From Shewanella sp. Arc9-LZ (GTDB lineage Bacteria > Pseudomonadota > Gammaproteobacteria > Enterobacterales > Shewanellaceae): a stretch of DNA of 64,000 nucleotides. Positions 56,638 to 64,000 of the stretch are shown piece after piece. Position numbers and translations under genes: made by a program. The stretch lies in the NCBI RefSeq assembly GCF_010092445.1, contig NZ_CP048031.1, forward strand, positions 2,790,001-2,854,000. Direction: 5' to 3'. The notes under the pieces were generated by a model, which ran no database searches, had not been told where the DNA came from, and saw only the letters and a program-made list of their open reading frames with translations. Numbering within the stretch: position 1 is the stretch's first letter; every line of letters begins with the position of its first letter.

Positions 56638-59600
56638 CTATCCGAGTAATTTAAGTAGCGCTTCTATAGGGTGTTGCGGTTTAAAACCAGCAAAGCGTTT
56701 AACTTGGCTACGACATGAATAACCAGATACTAATACTTGGCTATGCTCAGCAATTTTCTCAATGCTTGGTTGCCAAGACATTTCAAATAACTGCTCTGAG
56801 CGTTCAAGGTTTTCCAGTTCATGGCCATAGGTGCCCGCCATACCACAACAACCTAAATTAACGCTGCTTAGTTTGGCACCAAAGTGGCTAAATATCGCTT
56901 TCCATTCATTAGCCGTATTAGGTTTGGCTGTCGATTCAGTACAATGACTAAACCAGGTGAATTGCGGTGCATCTGTTGCTAAAGCAGATGCTTCACTTCG
57001 GTTTACTACTACATCGGTTAACCACTCATTGGCCAATAGCACCTCAAATGGCCCACGACGCTGACCTAAGACCTCTTTGTATTCGTCGCGATAACATAAC
57101 ACTAATGCAGGATCTAACCCCACCATCGGCATGCCAAGGGCATGTACGCGGTTTAAGAAATCGGCACTGTTTTGCGCTGTTTTAGCAAATTTGTCTAAAA
57201 AGCCTTTAATATGAGTCGGTTTGCCATTGGGCTTGAATGGCAGTAATACGGGTTTAAAGCCTAACTTTTCGATTAATTGAATAAACCGATAAACCAAACC
57301 TGCATCGTAAAAACTGTTAAATGGATCTTGCACTACTAATACATGTTTACTGCGCTGCGCTTGCGGAATTGCGCACAAGGCTTCTAAATCGTAACCACGG
57401 CTAGCATGACCATCTAAACGCTGTTTTAGTGTCGGCACGGATAACTTAGGCGCATCGACATAACCAATGGCTTTTTTAATCACCCACTTGCTCAGCGGAT
57501 TTTGCGAGGCCAAATTAGTCAATTTAGGCATCGCGGCCATCAGTGGTAAGGAATCTTCGATACCTGCAACTAAATAGTCTTTGGCTGGGCGTAAATAGCG
57601 TTTGTAATAAATATTAAAGAACTGGGCTCTAAACTTAGGCACATCGACTTTAACCGGGCACTGACCCGAACAGGCTTTACAGGCTAAACAGCCTTTAAGT
57701 GATTCCATGACTTCATGCGAATAATCATAGTCACGCTGGTTATTGAGGGTATTTTGAGTACGCTGCATCCACCCTAGTGGTTTAGATTTTGCTAACGCGT
57801 CAACATCAACACCTTCGGCTTCAAGTAAACGTAACCATTCGCGCATTAATCCAGCACGGCCTTTAGGTGATTGCACTCTATCGCCAGTCACTTTAAATGA
57901 CGGACACATAGGTGAATAACTACTGTAATTAAAACATAAGCCATTACCGTTACAGTTCATCACATCTGGAAAAGCATCACGTACTTTAACGGGGATTTGT
58001 CTGTCGAAACTGCCGCGTTTTGCGCTGTCGACGTTAAACATTAATGGGCCAGATTTAGGAGGCGCCACTAATTTACCTGGATTAAGGCGATTATCAGGAT
58101 CAAACAAGCCTTTGATTTGCTCAAGCACAGCATAAAGCTCATCACCAAATACCGCAGGGCCATATTCACCACGGACACCTTTACCGTGTTCGCCCCACAT
58201 TAAACCGCCATACTTAAGCGTTAAGGCGGCAACTTGATCAGATATCACTTTCAGCAATTGCTCGTCGGCAACATCACACATATCTAATGCTGGTCGCACG
58301 TGCAGTACACCTGCATCCACATGACCAAACATACCGTATTGTAAATTATGGCTATCGAGCAGTGCACGAAACTCCATAATATAGTCGGCTAAGTTTTCAG
58401 GTGGTACGGCGGTATCTTCGGCAAACGCTAATGGTTTACGACTGCCTTTTGTTGCACCCAATAAGCCAACGGCCTTTTTGCGCATGGCATAGATACTGTC
58501 AATATCCGTTCTGTCGGTAATAACTTGAAAACCCACTAAACCAAATTGTTGTTGGCTGAGCTGCCCACTGAGCATCTCTTCTAGCAAAGCGACTTTCTGT
58601 TTCACATCGTCATCTTCGCCAGCAAACTCGACCATATTAAGCCCTTCAATGGTCTTATTAGGTACCGCTTTAATTTGCTCGGCAACTGAATGCCAAATAA
58701 TGTCTTCGCGGGCAAGGTTTAGTACTTTTGAGTCAACCGTTTCGACTACCGTTGCTTTAGCTTGTACCAATGATGGGGCATGACGCAGCGCAGATTCAAA
58801 TGAATCATATTTGATGTTGACCATCATGCGGGTTTTCGGCAATGGGGTCAGGTTTAGCTTGGTTTCAGTGATCACCGCAAGCGTACCTTCTGAGCCCGTT
58901 AAAATACGCGATAAATCAAACTGGCTTAAATCATCGTTCCACACATGCTTTAAATCATAACCAGTTAAAAATCGGTTCAATTTAGGGAAACGTTCAATAA
59001 TGGTGTCACGTTTTTGTAAGCATAAAGCTGCTACTTGACTAGCAATGGCATTGCCAAGTTGATTAGCAGCAAAAGGGTGTTGATCAACTTTGTCATGATC
59101 TATCGGCGTAGTAGTGAGTACACTGCCATCAATGAGAACACTGGTCAGTCCTAACACATGATCCGATGTTTTACCGTAAACCAGTGACCCCGCACCAGAG
59201 GCATCGGTGTTAACCATGCCGCCAACTGTCGCGCGGTTTGACGTAGATAAATCTGGACTAAAAAAGAAGCCGTGCGGGCGCAAAGCATCATTTAACGCAT
59301 CTTTAACCACACCGGCTTGTACCCTAGCCCAACCTTCCTCGGCATTAATTTCTAGCACTTGGTTTAAGTGGCGTGACACATCTAAAATTAATCCGTGGGT
59401 AAGCGATTGGCCATTTGTCCCCGTTCCGCCGCCACGCGCACTAAAGGTCACTTGTTTATATTGTGGTTGTGCCGCTAACGATAATACCAGCTCGACATCT
59501 TGTTGATGTAGAGGATATATCACCGCTTGGGGCAAAAATTGATACACCGAATTATCGGTTGCCTGAATAAGCCGCGCACTGTAACGCTTGTCTATTTCAC

Positions 59601-59709
59601 CTTCAAACTCGCTTTGTTCAAGCGCGTCAAGATACTCAAGATAGATAGGTTCTAATGTTTGTTTATGTGATAGCAAAGGTAACATAGAGGACTTATTATT
59701 TATTGGCAT
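56638..59709 (-). CDS. ydiJ: FAD/Fe-S D-2-hydroxyacid (2-hydroxyglutarate) dehydrogenase YdiJ
   Basis: A 1023-residue flavin/iron-sulfur oxidoreductase (E. coli YdiJ about 1018). The N-terminal FAD-binding PCMH domain holds SARGGGTGTNGQS near 93 and a C-terminal oxidase domain (RPALDMCDV near 446). Ferredoxin-like cysteines follow in SYSPMCPSF near 603 and CLACKACSGQCPVKVD near 677-692, then a CCG domain (GCCGMAGTYG near 952). E. coli YdiJ is reported to oxidise D-2-hydroxyglutarate. Function here is inferred from homology. Confidence 0.93.
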   Translation of the reverse strand: MPINNKSSMLPLLSHKQTLEPIYLEYLDALEQSEFEGEIDKRYSARLIQATDNSVYQFLPQAVIYPLHQQDVELVLSLAAQPQYKQVTFSARGGGTGTNGQSLTHGLILDVSRHLNQVLEINAEEGWARVQAGVVKDALNDALRPHGFFFSPDLSTSNRATVGGMVNTDASGAGSLVYGKTSDHVLGLTSVLIDGSVLTTTPIDHDKVDQHPFAANQLGNAIASQVAALCLQKRDTIIERFPKLNRFLTGYDLKHVWNDDLSQFDLSRILTGSEGTLAVITETKLNLTPLPKTRMMVNIKYDSFESALRHAPSLVQAKATVVETVDSKVLNLAREDIIWHSVAEQIKAVPNKTIEGLNMVEFAGEDDDVKQKVALLEEMLSGQLSQQQFGLVGFQVITDRTDIDSIYAMRKKAVGLLGATKGSRKPLAFAEDTAVPPENLADYIMEFRALLDSHNLQYGMFGHVDAGVLHVRPALDMCDVADEQLLKVISDQVAALTLKYGGLMWGEHGKGVRGEYGPAVFGDELYAVLEQIKGLFDPDNRLNPGKLVAPPKSGPLMFNVDSAKRGSFDRQIPVKVRDAFPDVMNCNGNGLCFNYSSYSPMCPSFKVTGDRVQSPKGRAGLMREWLRLLEAEGVDVDALAKSKPLGWMQRTQNTLNNQRDYDYSHEVMESLKGCLACKACSGQCPVKVDVPKFRAQFFNIYYKRYLRPAKDYLVAGIEDSLPLMAAMPKLTNLASQNPLSKWVIKKAIGYVDAPKLSVPTLKQRLDGHASRGYDLEALCAIPQAQRSKHVLVVQDPFNSFYDAGLVYRFIQLIEKLGFKPVLLPFKPNGKPTHIKGFLDKFAKTAQNSADFLNRVHALGMPMVGLDPALVLCYRDEYKEVLGQRRGPFEVLLANEWLTDVVVNRSEASALATDAPQFTWFSHCTESTAKPNTANEWKAIFSHFGAKLSSVNLGCCGMAGTYGHELENLERSEQLFEMSWQPSIEKIAEHSQVLVSGYSCRSQVKRFAGFKPQHPIEALLKLLG

Positions 59710-59723
59710 ATTGTAACCATTAT

Positions 59724-59755
59724 AAACAAAAAAAAGCCGCTAAAAAGCGGCTTTT
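59724..59755 (-). terminator. Rho-independent terminator of ppsA
   Basis: On the leftward strand, stem AAAAGCCGCT / AGCGGCTTTT around a TTTT loop, ending in a long T-run; it lies 61 bases past the ppsA stop and just before ydiJ, which therefore needs its own promoter. Confidence 0.9.
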
Positions 59756-59815
59756 ATTACAACTTGATAAAAATACAGGTTGGAGAATAAATAAACCTGT
59801 AATTTTTACTCTTAT

Positions 59816-62185
59816 TTAGCCATGTGCTTCGGCTAAATATAACCAAGTGTCAATGACCGTATCAGGATTAAGTGATACAGAATCAATACCTTGTTCAACT
59901 AACCATGCAGCAAAGTCGGAATGATCTGATGGGCCTTGGCCACAAATTCCCACATAAGCACCTTTTGCTTTAGCCGCTTTAATGGCCATTGAAAGCAATG
60001 CTTTTACTGCATCATTACGCTCGTCAAACAAGTGACTGATGATTCCTGAGTCACGATCAAGCCCTAATGTTAACTGAGTTAAGTCATTTGAGCCGATAGA
60101 GAAACCATCAAAATGCTCAAGGAACTGGTCAGCTAGCAAGGCATTTGAAGGTAGTTCACACATCATGATAACGCGTAAGCCATCTTTACCGCGCTCTAAG
60201 CCTTGCTCTTTCAGTAACTCAATGACTTGAGATGCTTCATTGACGGTACGAACAAATGGAATCATCACTTCAACGTTGGTTAAGCCCATTTGGTTACGAA
60301 CACGTTTAATCGCTTCACATTCAAGCGCGAAACAATCGCGGAATGATTCAGAAATATAACGGCTAGCACCACGGAAGCCCAACATTGGGTTTTCTTCATC
60401 TGGCTCGTAACGGTCACCACCCACTAAGTTTGCGTACTCGTTCGACTTAAAGTCAGACATACGTACGATAACTTTCTTCGGATAGAAAGCCGATGCAATA
60501 GTGGCAATACCTTCAACTAAACGCGCAACATAAAACTCAACAGGCGAGTCATAACCCGCGATCATTTCGTTGATTTCATTTTGCAGTTCAGCAGTCTGAC
60601 CGTTGAAATCTAGCAAAGCTTTAGGGTGAATACCAATCATGCGGTTAATGATGAACTCTAAACGCGCTAAACCGACACCTTCGTTAGGCAAACGTGCAAA
60701 ATCAAATGCGCGATCTGGGTTACCCACGTTCATCATAATTTTCATTGGCAAAGGAGGTAATGTATCAACACGGTTAGTGATGATTTCAAAATCTTGCTTA
60801 CCTGAATAAATTAAACCGGTATCGCCTTCTGCACAAGATACTGTGACGATGTCGCCCGTTTTGATACGGTCGGTAACATCACCACAACCTACTACAGCGG
60901 GTACACCTAATTCACGTGCAATAATTGCAGCATGGCAAGTACGACCACCACGGTTGGTCACAATCGCACTAGCACGTTTCATGATAGGTTCCCAATCTGG
61001 GTCTGTCATGTCGGTCACTAACACGTCACCGGGTTCAATTTGGTCCATTTGATCAATCGAGGTTAATACCTTCGCGATACCGGTACCAATTTTATGACCA
61101 ATTGCACGACCTTCACAGATCACGTCACCCTTCGTTTTTAAGTGATAACGTTCAATTAACTGGACATCTTCACGACTACGAACCGTTTCTGGACGAGCTT
61201 GAACAATATACAACTTACCGTCGTTACCGTCTTTTGCCCATTCAATGTCCATCGCACGGCCATAATGCTTTTCAATAACCATTGCTTGCTTAGCAAGCTC
61301 CATGACTTCGTCATCGTTAATAGAGAAAATACGACGCTGTTCAGCAGAAACATCTTCAATTTTAACTTGCTTGCCATGGCCAGCATCATCAGAGTAAACC
61401 ATCTGAATCAACTTACTGCCGATATTTCGGCGCACAACAGCTTTATGCCCTTGCGCTAAAATCGGTTTGTGCACATAGAATTCGTCTGGGTTAACTGCGC
61501 CTTGTACAACCATTTCACCTAAACCAAAAGATGAAGTGATAAAGACAACGTCATTGTTTCCTGACTCAGTGTCCATGGTAAACATCACACCAGAAGCTGC
61601 TTTGTCTGAACGTACCATACGTTGTACGCCAGCAGATAAAGCCACACCTTGATGTTCGTAACCTTGATGAACACGATAAGAAATTGCACGGTCGTTAAAG
61701 AGTGAGGCATAAACATGCTTAATTGCTAGCATGACCGCATCAAAACCTTTAACGTTTAGGAATGTTTCTTGTTGGCCTGCAAAAGAGGCATCTGGCATGT
61801 CTTCAGCGGTAGCTGATGAACGCACTGCAAATGACGCTTCTTGAGTTTCGCTTGACAACTGCTCGTAAGCTTCACGAATAGCGTCTTCTAATGCCGGCTG
61901 GAATGGGGTTTCAATAACCCACTGTCTGATCTGCGCACCTACTTTTGCCAGTTTATTGACATCATCAACATCCAATGTCGCCAGAATGTCAAAAATCTTC
62001 TGGTTAACTCCACTTTGTTCAAGGAACTCATTGAACGCATGCGAGGTCGTTGCAAAACCGCCAGGAACTTGAACCCCTGCATTAGCCAGATTGCTGATCA
62101 TCTCTCCAAGGGATGCATTTTTACCGCCAACCTTGTTTACATCGCCCATGCCTAATTCTTGATACCAGAGTACGTATTGCTGCAC
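59816..62185 (-). CDS. ppsA: Phosphoenolpyruvate synthase
   Basis: A 789-residue enzyme (E. coli PpsA 792) converting pyruvate and ATP to PEP, AMP and phosphate during gluconeogenesis. N-terminal ATP-grasp domain ([34 protein letters not shown]), phospho-histidine domain with RTCHAAII near 414, and C-terminal barrel ending [11 protein letters not shown]. The frame extends 19 codons upstream, but GGAG is eight bases before the GTG at 62185, and VQQYVLWYQ is the normal start. It is divergent from its regulator ppsR. Confidence 0.95.
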   Translation of the reverse strand: MQQYVLWYQELGMGDVNKVGGKNASLGEMISNLANAGVQVPGGFATTSHAFNEFLEQSGVNQKIFDILATLDVDDVNKLAKVGAQIRQWVIETPFQPALEDAIREAYEQLSSETQEASFAVRSSATAEDMPDASFAGQQETFLNVKGFDAVMLAIKHVYASLFNDRAISYRVHQGYEHQGVALSAGVQRMVRSDKAASGVMFTMDTESGNNDVVFITSSFGLGEMVVQGAVNPDEFYVHKPILAQGHKAVVRRNIGSKLIQMVYSDDAGHGKQVKIEDVSAEQRRIFSINDDEVMELAKQAMVIEKHYGRAMDIEWAKDGNDGKLYIVQARPETVRSREDVQLIERYHLKTKGDVICEGRAIGHKIGTGIAKVLTSIDQMDQIEPGDVLVTDMTDPDWEPIMKRASAIVTNRGGRTCHAAIIARELGVPAVVGCGDVTDRIKTGDIVTVSCAEGDTGLIYSGKQDFEIITNRVDTLPPLPMKIMMNVGNPDRAFDFARLPNEGVGLARLEFIINRMIGIHPKALLDFNGQTAELQNEINEMIAGYDSPVEFYVARLVEGIATIASAFYPKKVIVRMSDFKSNEYANLVGGDRYEPDEENPMLGFRGASRYISESFRDCFALECEAIKRVRNQMGLTNVEVMIPFVRTVNEASQVIELLKEQGLERGKDGLRVIMMCELPSNALLADQFLEHFDGFSIGSNDLTQLTLGLDRDSGIISHLFDERNDAVKALLSMAIKAAKAKGAYVGICGQGPSDHSDFAAWLVEQGIDSVSLNPDTVIDTWLYLAEAHG

Positions 62186-62311
62186 AGTTTTATCTCCGCA
62201 AGTTTTTATTTCAGTGGCCACTTCACACGAGGGCAAGAGCATCTTACACTCCCATACAACAAGCGTAAATCTATAATTTTATTTGTAATTTTATTACTAC
62301 AAGAGGTCAGA

Positions 62312-63124
62312 ATGACACCAAAAGTATTCTATATTTCAGATGGGACCGCGATCACAGCAGAGGTTTTTGGACATGCCGTACTTTCGCAATTTCCTATAGA
62401 ATTTGAAGCACTTACGATTCCATTCGTTGAAACAATTCAGCGAGCTCAAAAAGTTAAGCAACAAATAAATGATTGTTTTATTACAACAGGCGAAAGGCCG
62501 CTTGTGTTCCACTCAATCATTAATCCTGAGATCCGCAATGTGATTTTTTCGAGTGAATGTGTCGATTATGACTTTTTGAACACCTTTGTTGCGCCACTAG
62601 AACAACACTTAGGGGTACAAGCTAAGCCTTTATTACACCGAACTCATGGTAAAAGTAACCATGGTTATGAAACACGTATCGATGCGATTAACTACACCAT
62701 GGAGAATGATGACGGCCAAACCATGAAACACATGGATAAAGCTGACATTATTTTATTAGGCGTGTCTCGTTGCGGTAAAACGCCATCAAGCTTATATCTG
62801 TCAATGCAGTTTGGTATAAAGGCTGCAAACTACCCGTTTACTGAAGATGACATGGATAACCTCAAGTTACCTGAAGCATTGAAACGCAACAAATCAAAGC
62901 TCTTTGGCTTAACCATCGATCCTCATCGTTTGCATGAGATACGTCAAAGCCGCATGGAAAATAGCCGCTACTCTTCATTAAGACAATGTCGACTTGAAGT
63001 GAAAGAAGTCGAAATGCTGTATAAAAAAGAACGTATTCCCTTTGTAAATACCACCAACCATTCGGTTGAAGAAATTGCCACCAAAATTCTTGATATCACC
63101 GGTTTAGAACGTCATATGTTCTAA
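62312..63124 (+). CDS. ppsR: PEP synthase regulatory protein (kinase/phosphorylase)
   Basis: A 270-residue DUF299 protein (E. coli PpsR/YdiA 277) that inactivates PpsA by ADP-dependent phosphorylation and reactivates it by Pi-dependent phosphorolysis. The P-loop [14 protein letters not shown] lies near 149-162; [11 protein letters not shown] opens the protein. The frame is open 51 codons upstream into ppsA, but GAGGT precedes the ATG at 62312 and the length then fits. Divergent from ppsA across 126 bases. Confidence 0.95.
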   Translation: MTPKVFYISDGTAITAEVFGHAVLSQFPIEFEALTIPFVETIQRAQKVKQQINDCFITTGERPLVFHSIINPEIRNVIFSSECVDYDFLNTFVAPLEQHLGVQAKPLLHRTHGKSNHGYETRIDAINYTMENDDGQTMKHMDKADIILLGVSRCGKTPSSLYLSMQFGIKAANYPFTEDDMDNLKLPEALKRNKSKLFGLTIDPHRLHEIRQSRMENSRYSSLRQCRLEVKEVEMLYKKERIPFVNTTNHSVEEIATKILDITGLERHMF

Positions 63125-63170
63125 TTTATAAACAATCATTTTTTGCATGAAATAGAATGAAAAACCACCA

Positions 63171-63203
63171 AAAGACGAACTTAACCCAGGTTGATTCGTC
63201 TTT
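63171..63203. terminator. Rho-independent terminator after ppsR
   Basis: Stem AAAGACGAA / TTCGTCTTT with a 15-base loop, then a T-rich stretch; 46 bases past ppsR. Confidence 0.7.
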
Positions 63204-63240
63204 GCCTTTTACGGCAATCTGTTTTTTAACCGTTAGAATC

Positions 63241-63282
63241 CGAGGCTAAGCCTCGCATCTTGAACTTCTTTGGGTATATAAT
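63241..63282 (+). promoter_or_regulatory. Possible promoter with hairpin upstream of the DAHP synthase gene
   Basis: A TATAAT box at 63277-63282 lies 48 bases before the start codon. A palindrome CGAGGC-TAA-GCCTCG at 63241-63255 sits where the -35 element would be; no good -35 hexamer is seen, so it may be an operator or activator site. No TyrR or TrpR box was recognised. Confidence 0.4.
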
Positions 63283-63330
63283 CCCGTTCAATATGATGCA
63301 GATGCATCTCACGATTTCTCGGTAATATGC

Positions 63331-64000
63331 ATGACAATTAAAACAGATGAACTCAGAACAACCTTATTAAGCAAAGTTATTTCTCCTGCTCAGTTGGCTT
63401 CAGAATATCCATTAACGCAAAATGCTGCAGACTACTTGGTTGCGCAACGTCGTGAAGTAGAAGCAATTATTGCCGGAGAAGATCAGCGCTTACTGGTCAT
63501 CATTGGCCCTTGCTCAATCCATGACACTAAAGCAGCACTCGAATATGCAGAGCGTTTGTCGGCCTTACATCACGAACTAAAAGATGACTTGTGCATTTTA
63601 ATGCGGGTGTACTTTGAAAAACCTCGTACCATTGTTGGTTGGAAAGGCTTAATTTCAGATCCAGATTTGGACGGCAGCTTTAGCCCGAATAAAGGCTTGC
63701 GTATGGCACGTCAGTTATTACAACAAATCACTGAACTCAAGTTACCTATCGCCACTGAGTTTTTAGACATGGTGAACGGCCAGTACATCGCAGACCTTAT
63801 TACCTGGGGTGCTATTGGTGCACGTACTACTGAAAGCCAAATTCACCGCGAAATGGCTTCTGCATTGTCTTGCCCTGTTGGCTTTAAAAATGGTACTGAC
63901 GGTAACATCAATATCGCTGTTGATGCAGTACGTGCCGCACAGGCGCCGCATATTTTTTACTCTCCAGATAAAGACGGCGCTATGGCGGTTTACCGTACCC
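63331..64000 (+). CDS. aroH: 3-deoxy-7-phosphoheptulonate (DAHP) synthase, 5' part
   Basis: Partial: the first 223 codons lie in the window and the frame stays open to the right edge. Class I DAHP synthase, joining PEP and erythrose 4-phosphate as the first step of aromatic synthesis. Conserved segments: LLVIIGPCSIHD near 55-66, RVYFEKPRTIVGWKG near 95-109, ATEFLDMVNGQYIADLITWGAIGARTTESQ near 150, GFKNGTDGN near 190. The ppsA-ppsR-aroH order matches E. coli, so aroH is likely, but feedback type (Trp, Tyr or Phe) is not readable. No clear ribosome site precedes the ATG. Confidence 0.93.
   Translation, partial: MTIKTDELRTTLLSKVISPAQLASEYPLTQNAADYLVAQRREVEAIIAGEDQRLLVIIGPCSIHDTKAALEYAERLSALHHELKDDLCILMRVYFEKPRTIVGWKGLISDPDLDGSFSPNKGLRMARQLLQQITELKLPIATEFLDMVNGQYIADLITWGAIGARTTESQIHREMASALSCPVGFKNGTDGNINIAVDAVRAAQAPHIFYSPDKDGAMAVYRT

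Overview
The window looks like a chromosome segment of a gammaproteobacterium, most probably a Shewanella-type marine species. The evidence is AT-rich housekeeping genes in blocks that match Escherichia coli gene order, plus genes typical of Shewanella: monomeric isocitrate dehydrogenase, a leucine dehydrogenase, paired aat/bpt transferases, an OlsF-type ornithine-lipid acyltransferase and DUF1538 membrane proteins. No rRNA, tRNA, intact transposon, prophage, CRISPR array or plasmid gene was seen. Genus is inferred from gene content, not from a search.

Region by region. 1-10 kb: the prc-proQ-msrC block, SOS-type yebG with a LexA box, the envelope lipid-transport genes letA (split in two) and letB with seven MCE repeats, an SpmA/SpmB-like membrane protein, and rsmF. 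10.1-10.6 kb: a 500-base gap holding a probable small RNA made of three hairpins. 10.6-20 kb: a long leftward run tatD-pilZ-holB-tmk-mltG-pabC-dcd-udk-apbC (DNA precursors, replication clamp loader, cell-wall lytic transglycosylase, folate), divergent from metG. 20-29.5 kb: a Kef-type antiporter, a Nif3 protein, a glycine-zipper protein, then aat-bpt-infA facing clpA-clpS, with cspD. Together aat, bpt, clpS and clpA make up a bacterial N-degron pathway. 29.5-38 kb: icd, then rluE-nudJ-mnmA-hflD-purB-roxA (RNA modification, purines, ribosomal-protein hydroxylation), in the same order as E. coli but without phoPQ.

38-48 kb is more lineage-specific: leucine dehydrogenase with a LiuR-like palindrome upstream, an LpxH-like phosphoesterase followed by an OlsF-type acyltransferase and a CBS protein, a TonB-C/TPR periplasmic protein, and a compact four-gene operon of two DUF1538 membrane proteins, a P-II-like protein and a CBS-pair protein. 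That operon is the best candidate here for a poorly described system. 48-56 kb holds single accessory genes: a 7TM-DISM diguanylate cyclase, a LysR regulator divergent from a monooxygenase/oxidoreductase pair with a perfect dyad between them, Nudix, SirB2, VOC, a 3'-5' exonuclease and MarR. 56-64 kb: ydiJ, ppsA divergent from its regulator ppsR, and the start of a DAHP synthase, again in E. coli order.

A recurring oddity is short direct tandem repeats with periods of 11-15 bp, mostly in 3' intergenic spacers and once inside the 3' end of a gene. Start codons were moved from the longest reading frame wherever a Shine-Dalgarno sequence or family length pointed to an internal start.
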